64,000 bases of DNA from Gamsiella multidivaricata (taxonomy: Eukaryota; Mortierellomycota; Mortierellomycetes; Mortierellales; Mortierellaceae). Each line of letters begins with the position of its first letter. Positions within the stretch are counted from its first letter, which is position 1. A model generated the notes under the pieces. It was not told where the DNA came from, made no database searches, and saw only the letters and a list, made by a program, of their open reading frames with translations. The position numbers and the translations under genes are program-made. Below, piece after piece: positions 1-10,127 of the stretch. Where the stretch lies: NCBI RefSeq assembly GCF_025024155.1, contig NW_026251783.1:111174-175173 (forward strand). The letters run 5' to 3'.

Positions 1-968
1 TTCTATTTCCCGGTCTTGATCCTAGCCACGTCCATGGATGCGCGTAGGATGTGTTTTTGGCCTTCGCGATATTTGTTCTAAAGCAAGGTTCCTGGGGACG
101 GTCGGGAGGCGCGGTTGTTGGAGAGGGTGATGTTACGCGAACTGGGCGAGAACCTGTTGTATGAGTAGCCTGGAAGCACATGTTTGTAAGTAAAATCGCG
201 TCGTAGCGCGTAGGATACAGAGACCGTGCGCTCGTCCGTGGACAAAGACCACCCAACATTCGAAGGGAACCTGAAGGTTGTCAGGATTCATTTGTGTTTC
301 TTCATGTTGCACACTGCTCGTGTCATGTAGATTGTCAAGCGCTCTGTTGCTCCTTGAATCTGTGGATAGATAATTTCACCTTTTCATCCTCATGGATGTA
401 TGCTCCCGCCATGTGATGGACATGATTTCCCCCCAAGGAAATATGACAGCCCATGGCGATATGTCCTTTATCTGCTTGGACATGGTCCTGGTCTGCAGAG
501 AGAAGCGTTCCTTCAGAGCATGGTGTTTCCCCCCACCCCAACAGAGGACTTTGCTAGGCTTTATTTATTTCCGGCATATAATACGCTGCATGAGAAAGGA
601 AACAGAAGGACGGATGCGCATGTGCGGGGCGCCACTACCGCAAAGAAGAGAGGGCATGGGCAACCTTGTTCCCTCTTCACCTTACTTTGTAGACAGCAAG
701 TTCTTTTCTTCTCTATCCCCGCTCTTGCAACTTTGATCGCTCATCCGCCCACTCGTCGTCATTTCACACTTTCCATCACAGCCATCACAGTCATCACATC
801 CAGCCAGCCAACCATCTATCCATCTATACATCGACTCAATCGACTCTCCTCGGTTCTCGATAAAAAAATACCATCTTTCAGAAGCGAGACGCCTTACTTA
901 CCACACCCATACCTTCAATCACTTGCTTATCTCACCCCACTTCCCTGTCCTCGCACGGCCTCAAGTCC
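1..968. other. Upstream region and C/T-rich leader of the kinase gene
   Basis: I see no convincing gene here. From about 680 to 960 the plus strand is strongly enriched in C and T with repeated short CATC/CCATC words. This is the usual look of a fungal promoter and 5' leader ahead of the kinase start at 969. A long open frame across 400-1341 follows this compositional bias and runs through the first intron of the kinase, so it is not called. Any gene whose end falls in the first 300 bases cannot be judged from this window. Confidence 0.5.
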
Positions 969-3900
969 ATGGAACGCATCTCCTCAGGACCTATCAGACG
1001 GCCCAGCAGCATCTACAGCGGATCAGGTCACTTCCCAACCTCGCCTGTCGGCAGTGGTGCACCCGTCCCAGTCGTTTCCCACGACGACCAGTTCTCAAAT
1101 AACCCAGAGGACTATGATGTGCGTCTTCCAATTGGTATGCCAAATACACCCACCCCCTACCCAGCAGCACAGCAGCTTTAACAACCCATCCTCCTCTATT
1201 AAACATCTGTATTCGCGTGTGTTTAATCAATTGGTCCCGTCTTCACGTCCGAGAATACTCACGCTGGACCAATATCTCATTTCATGCTTTAAGGATATGG
1301 CTCCTCGGCTGTTGTGTACGATGCCTACTACAAGCCTTTGAACAGGCGAGTCGCCATCAAAGTCATCGACCTGGATATGTTTGAACGAAACCAGATTGAC
1401 GAGCTTCGGAGAGAGACCCAGGTCATGGCTCTATGCAAGCACCCCAATGTCTTGCGTGTCAATGGGGCGTTCGTGACCGAAAGCAAGCTGTACATCGTTA
1501 CGCCATATCTTTCTGCGGGTAGGTCTAGGCCACGGCCAAACAGTATTTTTTTCCGGTCTTTTTGGGAGGAGCATGGGTGACCATTGGAGGTGTCAGACGA
1601 ATCACTCCTGCATGAACGTTCAAGAACTAACGCGACGTATCTTCGTTTTGCCTTGCGTCTTTATTTTGATTTGCATGTTTTGTGCAGGATCATGTTTGGA
1701 TATCATGAAGACTGCCTACCCAGATGGCTTTGATGAGATCTCGATCGCCACCATCCTGAAGCAAGCCTTACAGGGATTGGACTACCTTCACAAGAACGGG
1801 CACATTCACAGGCAAGTTGGGTCTCAGGCTGTCCCAACATGACATCATGCAAGGAGATGGACAGAGTGAGATATGGTTTAGCAACAATACCCTAACATCT
1901 CATCTTGGTATGCCGCTTTGCACACAGGGATGTGAAGGCCGGTAATCTTCTAATGGACGACGATGGATCGGTACTATTGGCGGACTTCGGTGTATCCTCG
2001 TCACTAATGGAGAACGGAGACAGGCGCGGCATGAGAAAGACATTTGTTGGTACGCCTTGCTGGATGGCACCAGAGGTCATGGAGCAGGCGGGATACGATT
2101 ACAAGGCCGATATTTGGAGCTTTGGTATCACTGCGATCGAACTGGCCACCGGCCATGCACCTTTCGCCAAATACCCTCCAATCAAGGTACAAAAACTTGG
2201 TCTTATTTCTTGTTGTGCGTCGATATTGCCGTTTGTTTTGATATTTCTAACGTGTAGCTGCTTATGCATGTGACAACAGGTCTTGATGTTAACTCTCTCG
2301 AATGACCCGCCCACACTGGATCGCGAATCAACCAAGCACCGCTATTCCAAACTGCTCAAGGAGATGATCGACTCCTGCCTGCAGAAGGACCCTACCAGGA
2401 GGTAAGCATTCGCACTTGTCCATGTTTTTGTGTTACCAATGGACACTGAGTCTGAGCCCGCATGTGTGTTCGTTAGACCCTCGGCCGAAAAACTGTTGAA
2501 CCATTCATTCTTCAAGCAAGCTAAGAAAAAATCGTACCTCGTGACGTCTCTGCTGGCAAATCTCCCACCTCTGGAACAGCGGCCTCCCAAGAGTAAGTTT
2601 ACGCCGCCAAAAAAAAAAAAAATACTCAGGATGCCTTCTTTTCAAGGACGTCTTTATTAAAATCTCCGGCTTGTGCACTTTGCTCGACGTAGAAGCCCCG
2701 CCAAAGGCTGCGCTTCCACAAAAGGGCGTTTCCTGGGATTTCGACGGCGATGACGACACGGATGAACCTGTCCGTCGACCACGTACCGTAACGTTTGAAA
2801 CGTCAAATCGGCCTGTTTCGACCGCTACGACGGACTCAATATCCTCATCAGGTGCGGGCGGCACCCCTGTCCTGGAATCGAGACCTCTGGAAGGGTATTC
2901 TGAGGATGGAATGTCGCCTCAGAGCGCCACAACCGTTTCAAGCCAAACTGGCGAAAAGCCTATACGGAAATCGCGCTTCGTTGTCGATGGTATGGCATCT
3001 CCTCCTCCGTCGTATAATGCAATGCCTACCAGTTCCATACAGTCGGATCACAACCTACACGGCCTCGGTGTATCTTCCAATGGTGCTGAACTAGCAGGTG
3101 CGCCCGAGATTAAGAGAGGGCGCTTTAGCGTCAAAGACACGCCAACCATTTCATCCCCTTCGCCTGCAAGCATGAAGGCTGCAGCCAGCGAGGCGCTCTT
3201 GTCGCCGTCGCGCAGCCTGTCGCCTTCGCCCATCGAAGGTACTCCGGATGGTGTGAACATTGGTGGGCCACTTGACATAGGATCAGGTAATACAATGAGG
3301 ACGCGATCTGATTTTCATTTCCGGCATCCAGCTTGTGGCTCTATTCATTTATTGATGAGTTTACTTTGCGCAACCTCTAGAACGAAAATCAAGGTTTGAG
3401 GTCCATCATAGTCCTGCTCCTCCAACATCTGGTGCCTCGGGTTTAGTAAATGGGACCGGTCTGCATTCGCCTGTGTTGTCTGCTACAAACACAAGAGATT
3501 CGTCACAGACAAGGGTGTCTCGATTTAGCGTTGAACCTAGCCAGCCATCCCAAGACACTAGCGCAGTGCTTTCGACTGTTGGAACACCCAATCTCTCACA
3601 GGGCAAACGCAGTCGCTTCCAGGTGTCGAGTGTCGATGAGATATCAGCAGGCATGAATAATCTATAAGAATTGGCCATTAAATCTCTCAAAAAAATTCTC
3701 CAGAAGTGCTCATCATGTTAAGCATTCGTCCTGTTCTCGCTTTTGTGCAATTAGGTGTGGATGCAAGTGGATCGATCAACTCAACACCCGACACGTCGCC
3801 TTCAGGATCTCTATTGGCAGGACATAGCGATCTTATCGATGCACAGGGCGGCAATCCGGTCTATGCGCACCTGGAGACCCTCTATCGCCAGAACGAACAG

Positions 3901-4179
3901 CAGCGAGCCATTCTCGTAGAGCTATTTGCAGGATTTGGAATGAAACCCAGCCAACCTGCCAGCATGCCGTCTTCGGGTGACAAGAGCCAGCCTGTTCTTT
4001 CTGAGAGCTCAAGTGCCGGAGCAGCCGTGACGACAACTGGAGGATCAGTTCACCGTCAAGATACTGCGTATGGTATGGAGAAGCAGCTTCAACTGACTGT
4101 CCGTGAGAATGAGAGTCTGCGCAGAGAAAACGAGGCCCTGAAACGAGAACTTGATCGTCTGCGTCGAGGAGGTCTTTGA
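969..4179 (+). CDS. STE20-family (germinal-centre VI, FRAY/OSR1/SPAK-like) Ser/Thr kinase with five RFxV motifs
   Basis: Nine exons: 969-1134, 1294-1518, 1688-1811, 1928-2186, 2280-2401, 2477-2592, 2693-3286, 3381-3650, 3755-4179; 766 codons. The protein kinase domain spans about residues 50-318. It shows a Gly-loop ([10 protein letters not shown]), VAIK with Lys78, catalytic loop HRDVKAGN with Asp173, DFG at 191-193 and the STE20-type activation segment GTPCWMAPE. The tail (320-766) is Ser/Pro-rich, carries RFxV motifs at residues 432, 481, 540, 583 and 614 and a PPSY (PPxY) motif, and ends in a coiled coil. Relatives act in osmotic and ion-transport or polarity signalling, usually below WNK or as MAP4Ks; the fungal role is inferred only. 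Introns 3 and 8 appear to use GC donors. The intron 8 donor (GCATGA) is weak, so a shorter form ending at 3666 is possible. Confidence 0.9.
1812..1927 (+). other. GC-AG intron splitting the HRD catalytic motif
   Basis: The exon before it ends CACATTCACAG and the intron opens GCAAGT; the next exon resumes GGATGTGAAG after CACACAG. Only this junction joins the codons of His-Arg to Asp-Val-Lys and keeps the frame. No GT donor nearby gives HRDVK: using the downstream GT would insert QVG and lose the motif. AG|GCAAGT is the classical strong context of U2-type GC-AG introns. Confidence 0.85.
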
Positions 4180-4324
4180 GGCATCTGGGGCATTTTTTAG
4201 AGTTGACCATTTGCCAACGAATCAATAAATAAAAAAAACACTGCAGCAGGATTGCAGATGTTTAAAGACTAGCAGCCACTACTTTTTGTATCAACATCTT
4301 CTTTTCCTTTTCATAACTAAACCG

Positions 4325-5935
4325 ATGGTCGACCGAACGCAACTCTCTGTCCTCACGTTGAACTGCTGGTAAAACACTAAGACGATCGATTGCGAGAGAT
4401 GGACCGCGTGAGGAGCAGCTCTGTCACTGACAGAACTTGCCTCAAACACAGGGGCCTTTACTTCCCATCAAAAGATCGCCGAGACAGAATGGCAGCTATC
4501 GGACGCCACCTTGTCGATGCCTCTCCTGGATACGACATCGTTGGGCTTCAAGAAGTATGGCTATACGAGGACTTTCTACTCATTCATGGCTTGGTCAAAA
4601 AGTCGCTACCGTTTGCGAGACATTGGACTAGTGGGTTGTTTGGGTCTGGATTGGTGATTCTCTCGAAGTATCCGATTGTGAGCACGTCGTTGAGACGATT
4701 CGTGCTTAATGGAGATCCGTTACCGAACCTTCACGGTGACTGGTTCGATGGCAAGTGCTGTGCGAGCACGGTGATCGCTCATCCGACAGCTGGAACGATT
4801 GAGGTCTTCAATACACATGTAAGGGCCGGACTTTACTATCAACTGGAACCGGGATGTATGAAAATACGCTTATGATGTTGACCATTATCATTGCGTCCTT
4901 TAAAACGGCCATATGCAAGATGCATGCGACGTATGACCCTCCTGGAACTTTGGATGTGTATCTCGGCTCCAGGTTGGCGCAGGCTTGGGACATGGCGGTG
5001 TTGCTTCGGACTGCAAAGGCTCTGGGTCGACATGTCATCGCAGTAAGTACAAAGGGGTGAGCACAAACACACATGAGCGGTAAATATCTGACTAATGGCA
5101 GCCCTTGTTCGAACAATGCCTCTTTACTTTATGACAACAAACAAAACAACTTCGTTAGCTCGGGGATTTCAATAGCCCTCCGGATAGCCTCGTTGTCCAG
5201 TTACTCACACGATACGGAGGTGTTTGTGATAGCTGGGAGTTACTGCACCCTCGTCCACAGAATGGTGGCCTGAAGGGCCTCACAGCCGAGGAAGGAGCTG
5301 CAGTCCTGGGGATCACTTGCGACACGCCTCTGAACAGCTGGACGAGCCATGATCCATGGATAAATCAGTTGACGGGGGATCCGATAGGCGAACGGCTGGA
5401 CTACATCTTCTTCGATAACAGCGAGGAGATACAGTGCATGCGTGTCGATGTTGTTCTGCAGGATAGGATTGCCGGGATAGGGGGGCCTACGGCGCCGCTG
5501 AAGAACGTGAGCGACCATTTTGCTGTTCATGCGGTGTACTCTCTCAGTTTATGGAAGCCGCCTGTTCCTCAAACAGGAGAGCAACATCATGTGCGGCAGG
5601 GTTTGTCAGAGGAGACGACTGAGGTGTTGGAGCAGATTTTGGTGGCACTTGAGCAGCACCTGCTCAAGGCTCGTCACAAGCGCGCAAGGTTCGCGTTTGT
5701 TCTCACGCCATTGCTTGTGTTGGCAGTGCTTGGGTTGATCGCAGGATTTGTGTGGATGGACAACATGTGGGAAGGAAGGGAAGGTCGAGTGGTGTGGATG
5801 GCGTTTATGCTGGTTGGAGTGAGCATGCTATCGTCGGGTTGGGTGGTATGCATGTTCTATGGATGGTTCTATGGAGGAGAGGCGGTCTCTGGGTTTGTGA
5901 ACACAATCCAGGAGGTTCGAGACGCGTTGGAGTAA
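4325..5935 (+). CDS. Neutral sphingomyelinase / inositol phosphosphingolipid phospholipase C (Isc1/nSMase family)
   Basis: Four exons: 4325-4368, 4452-4818, 4920-5042, 5159-5935; 436 residues. The enzyme hydrolyses sphingomyelin or inositol phosphosphingolipids to ceramide, using the Mg2+-dependent DNase I-like exonuclease/endonuclease/phosphatase fold. Visible signature residues are Asn13 in LNCWGL, Glu49 in LQEVW, His139 in THMHATY, Asp181/Asn183 in GDFN, and the C-terminal Asp297-His298 pair in SDHF. Two hydrophobic segments near residues 365-415 give the C-terminal membrane anchor seen in yeast Isc1 and animal nSMase1. The start is the only ATG giving the conserved N-terminal strand (QLSVLTLNCW). 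It lies 145 bp after the kinase stop on the same strand, so its promoter is very short or overlaps the kinase 3' UTR. Confidence 0.92.
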
Positions 5936-6305
5936 ACACAGACGTGTATAGGTTGAAGGATGCAGGAACAAGAAACACGCTGTTGTGAAAAAATTAATGG
6001 CTCAGGAACCAATGAGCTGGTCAGGAACGGCTCAGGAACGAATTTTAAGGTTATTCGGCGTAGGACTCTTTAGGCAAGAAGACAGAAACAAAGAAGTTGG
6101 ACCAATATGCGAATTTAGGTTGCTAGCACAACGACAAACAATGAGAAACATGATGGGAAAGAACCAGCACGCGGGTTGATACTCGAGTGGACCGGACCGC
6201 AGACAGCAATGCATTCACAATCTCATTCTTAGAGAGCTTTGTTGTTGATCGAGAGAGGCGGGTGTTTTTTATTATTTTCACTATTTTACAGGCCCGATAG
6301 ACTAT
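5936..6305. other. Convergent 3' spacer
   Basis: This is the spacer between the sphingomyelinase (plus) and the His-rich gene (minus). It contains a short tandem wording (GGCTCAGGAAC appears twice near 5999 and 6030) and an AT-rich run at 6265-6290, consistent with polyadenylation signals for both genes. I see no gene. Confidence 0.6.
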
Positions 6306-6686
6306 TTACATGGTGGGCTTCAAGTGGAGGCTCTCGACGTTGTTGGGATCGCCGCGCTCGCCAATCAGGCGAGAGGTGATACCATGCTGGGGGTCATCGA
6401 TCTTGTGATGATGATGGTCAAGGGCGTGTGCGCCAGGGGCATGGGTATGGGCGGCTCCGGCAGCCGAGGTCTCACCCTCGCGAGGGAAGGTGGTGGGGGC
6501 CAAGTTGACACTGGGCTGGGCAGTTCCGTAGGCCACATCGTGGTGCTGGTTGATAGACTCGGTGTGGGTGGTGGGTGCAGTGGAATCGTGATGGTCGTGA
6601 TTGCCGGTGACCTTGTGGACCAAATGGGAGGCCTTGTCCTTGATGGTCTCCATGGCGGAGGGCTTGTGTTCGGTAGTGTTAGTCAT
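6306..6686 (-). CDS. Small hydrophilic His-rich protein, function unknown
   Basis: Single exon, 126 residues, no signal peptide and no membrane segment. The N-terminal third (KPSAMETIKDKASHLVHKV) looks like an amphipathic LEA/stress-type helix. The middle is Thr/His-rich with clusters such as HDHH and DHHHH that could bind metal, and the tail (GITSRLIGERGDPNNVESLH) is well ordered in composition. ATG at 6686 is the first in frame close to a good TATA box (6776-6785). The frame stays open upstream to 6866, but that part encodes a low-complexity Phe/Ser sequence over the promoter. I do not recognise a named family. A stress-induced or desiccation-type role is only a guess from composition and the strong core promoter. 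Confidence 0.7.
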   Translation of the reverse strand: MTNTTEHKPSAMETIKDKASHLVHKVTGNHDHHDSTAPTTHTESINQHHDVAYGTAQPSVNLAPTTFPREGETSAAGAAHTHAPGAHALDHHHHKIDDPQHGITSRLIGERGDPNNVESLHLKPTM

Positions 6687-7118
6687 TTTTGAGGGGTGGT
6701 GGGTTGGAGGTTTTGTGTTTGAGTGTGGGGGTTGTTGGAAGAATGAAGAGAAGAAAAGAGAGGAAGAGGCGAACCCTTTTATATATGTGGACCTGAAAAA
6801 AAGAGTTAAGTCGCTCATGACCAAGGACGATGTGAACCTATAGGATAGAAGTGTTCGGGATGACATCGCTTCTCGTGCAACTGAGACTAAGAAGCATCAT
6901 CAATAGTTAAAAGGGTTCGCGTGATGTCACTGTGATAGGACGAAGAATCCATTTACGTCCGTCATGCATCTTTCGCCTGCTATTGTACATTCTTTTTTCT
7001 TCCTTAACATACACAACTCTTCATAAATATATTTTATCTCACTTCGCAGGGTCAATCTCCTTCCATACTCTCATTCCTCGAAATAAAGTACCATATTCCT
7101 CGCTCGTATAAACTAACC
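6687..7118. other. Divergent spacer with a 12-bp inverted repeat
   Basis: This is the spacer between the His-rich gene (minus) and the XPG-Fanzor relic (plus). A perfect inverted repeat, GCGAACCCTTTT at 6769-6780 and AAAAGGGTTCGC at 6909-6920, sits around and upstream of the TATA box. The second arm is directly followed by GTGATGTCAC, which resembles a bZIP half-site context. I see no terminal inverted repeat that would mark the 5' edge of the neighbouring element. Confidence 0.45.
6776..6785 (-). promoter_or_regulatory. TATA box of the His-rich gene
   Basis: Read on the minus strand the bases are TATATAAAAG, lying 90 bp upstream of the ATG at 6686 and preceded by GC-richer sequence. A strong TATA of this kind usually marks a highly or inducibly expressed fungal gene. 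Confidence 0.6.
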
Positions 7119-10100
7119 ATGGGCATTGCAGGCCTGTGGCCCTTTCTAAGAAAGAAAGGGTATGAGCCCGTTCTTCGCCATCAGTCCTCCCACTTATCCA
7201 ACCTCCCCCAGTTCCATTGATCGCAATTCGGCGATTCGGGCCGATATCTTTGGGTCTTTTATGCCACCGTTCGCTACGCCTATTCCTCGCACCCTATGGA
7301 AGATGCTCACCGCATTGTCGAGCGAGAGATACTGGAGCTTGGGACCCAGACGAATTTGGTCCTTTACCTGGACGGCCTTCCTTAGAAAGAAAAAGGATCC
7401 ATTCAAGTGCACCGAGAGATCCTTTCGCAAGAAAGCTGTTGAGCGCGCCGACAAATGTCTGCGTGAGCTCGAGGTTCGCGTGGGTAAAAAGCTTCACGCG
7501 CGGAAACACCAGTTCATCGACATCAGAAAATTTTGAGCTCGGTCTTCTATTGGTCCCTAGACGCTCGACGCGCCTTTGCCATGTACATGCGCAAGAAACA
7601 GTGGACGATCGTCGAGTGCTCGACCGAGGCAGATCTCACGATAGGCCTTGAATGCAAGCCTGACGACATCATTGTATCAAGAGACAGCGACATGCCCATG
7701 TACAAGAGCGTCGAGACTATTTGGCGACCCATTCCAAAAGGAAAACCCCTTGTGTACGACGTTCCAAGCGTCTATGCGACTTTACTTGGTATCGTATCAA
7801 AAAACGACTACAGCCGCAACATCCTCTCTCTCGGGAGTGCAACCAACTACAAAATCATCAAAGAGTTGGATGGAGAAGGTAAACAGGTCAATCAGATCAT
7901 CGTGTATATCAATGATCCAGGAAACGTATTATCAATTCTAACGTCTTGGCAGTTTATGGCTTGCAGACACTGCGACGATGACGAAGCATTATTTGGCACA
8001 TAGTCAAGTCATGCGCAAGAATATTGTCCAGGAGATGCTTACCACTTCGCGGAAGGTTTTTATGGATCTTTTACAGACCCCTGTGCGGATTGGCTCACCC
8101 CCTTCGTCCTCAGCTCAAGCTGCCATGACCTATGACAGTCTTCGGAAGCAGTTCGGCTGTCTTTCTCAGCGGTGCTCCCAAATGGAGAAGGAGATGCAAG
8201 GCGGAGAGAAGGTATACACTGCCTTGATTTGTAAGAATCCCCACCTGCATGAAGGCATGCATAAAATTAACTCAAACTTATTGTGATCGCTATCAGCTTT
8301 AATAACTTTGACAGCGAGTCAACTAATACTAAGGCTCGGCGAGACAGGTCTTCGCAGACCTTCAACAGGTATCGTACGATTGATCACTCTGCTCCAGACC
8401 AGGCAGAGGCTGCGAGCGAGGTGAACCCTGTCCAGCCTCGTATCAAACCCCGCAATACCGACCGCGATATTCTGTCAAACAGCGCACTCAACTCAAGGAA
8501 CATGAACCGCCTGAAGCAATGAAGCAGTACACATGAAATGCATGGAAGAAAACACCCGAGAATCCCTTGAATCCCGACGCTGGCTCTTTCAAGAAGAAGA
8601 GGGGAGCGAAGAAGCAGAAGAAAAATAAAGAAGATTATGCCAAAGCCAGTAAGCGCCTCCACAGGAAAGGCTGAGTTACGGGTGATCATGATGTAAAGGA
8701 GGAGGAAGAGGAGGAGGAGGAGGAGGAAGAGCAATGGGAGGACAAAGATGATGATGACCCAGGGCACCAGGACTCAGACCATCTATGCTTCCATACTGTG
8801 CTGCTCCAGCATCTCTACACAGATGACCCCATCATTACGACGAGTGTAGTTGGTAAGCACGTCCAGCAGTTTGTCGATCAGGCTGCGGATCTCGGGCTGC
8901 TGCAGAGAAGGAACAATAGAGCTGCAATCTTGGCTAGGTCTGTTGCCTTGTAGATATCCAGTGAAATAAATAAAAAAGGCAGAATAAAAAATTTGTGCTC
9001 TGTCGCTACATATATGCCAGTAGAGGGCAACTGTAAGAACGACAATACTAACATTGACGATCCGTCTATAATAGCTAAAAACTTTGAAGACGAAGGATCT
9101 CATATCAGATGGGACATGTACAAAGATCGACCAAGGCATTCCGGCGATCGAGAATTTCGTGCTTTCGAGCCAGTCCAGCAAGAGTTATCGTCAGACGGCT
9201 CCGCTAACAGGCACGAATCAGCCTTTCATGTCGTTCTCTGAGCGTGAGCTCGGTATCCTGATTAGACAAAATGCTGCGCTGAAGAAAAAACACCAGGAGC
9301 TAGTACTGGTGGACTATCAGCACAAGGACATCATTCCTGCCCAGTGTGACCTAACCGATTGGCTTGGGCAGAAAGCTCCTGGGCTCCTTATCACAGAGAT
9401 GCTTTTGAACGTCGGCAGGCGTGAGCCACGTAAAGGACCGAGAGATTACAAGTATTCAACGTCCGTGATGGACCTGAGCATGATGCGAGAACACGATCAA
9501 TCCATTCGGTAGGTCAACTTCGACTCTATGACTTACGAGGGACGCGGCTATGTTCACCGAGGTTCCATTCAAACAGGCAGTTTCCGCATCCGCCTTCATC
9601 TGTCGGCTTTCAAGTTAAACGATTGCAGTCAGTCAGATACAGACGACTCCCGCGGAATATCTTGTCCCTTTAAACCACATTCACAGCCAAGGAAGTGGAT
9701 TATTACTTGACCGAGGTTCGAAATATAGTGAAGACCCAGCAGGATGTCATTGACCTTTGGGGATGTGCGCCAGATCAAACCAAGATCCTGGGTCTCGATC
9801 TCGGGCAAGCCTTTGTAGTCGGAGTCAGCGAGTTGCTACCAAAGATCGGCGATCCTGTTCGAGATCCGCAGGCTATGCTGCTCAACCTGTGGCACTTTCA
9901 TGCACCGCGATATTATGGCAGAGCACAACATTTGCAACGTCATTCTCAGCCATTTACTCCATCAACAGCGATTGCTCTATCTGCAGCTAGTAGAGAAGGA
10001 CGGGCACTACCCTTGGATGCAAGATGCAAAACCTGCGAGAACAAACACAGAAGCCAGGGACAGTAGCAGCAGCAGTGGCGCAGCGAGGCATGAGCAAGGA

Positions 10101-10127
10101 CAGGGACTAGCTGGAGAACGCAAGTGA
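7119..10127 (+). pseudogene. Decayed XPG/FEN1-like nuclease + Fanzor (TnpB/OrfB-like) fusion element
   Basis: The start MGIAGLWPFLRKKGYEP at 7119 is a classical XPG/Rad2 N-terminus. The frame is then broken by an in-frame TGA (7218), a TAG (7383), and frame changes near 7430 and 7530. The XPG-I part (7536-7880) keeps the acidic set in STEAD and SRDSDMPMY. Linker blocks follow in several frames (8300-8620, 9227-9512, 9528-9640). From 9695 the C-terminal half reads like a TnpB/Fanzor RuvC-I (ILGLDLGQAFVVGVSELLP, Asp at 9797). In another frame the second half of a zinc ribbon and RuvC-III follow (CSTC at 9879-9890, then HRDIMAEHNIC from 9903), with an open frame to the TGA at 10125-10127. The part between RuvC-I and the ribbon, with the catalytic Glu and the first CPxC, is missing. 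I recall long Mortierella proteins with this order; that link is from memory and unchecked. The copy is almost certainly dead. Confidence 0.75.

Noticed and set aside
400..1341. 313-codon open frame on the plus strand over the kinase leader
   Set aside because: It runs through C/T-rich leader and the first kinase intron, has low-complexity Ser/Thr/Pro/His composition, and conflicts with the well-supported exon 1 of the kinase.
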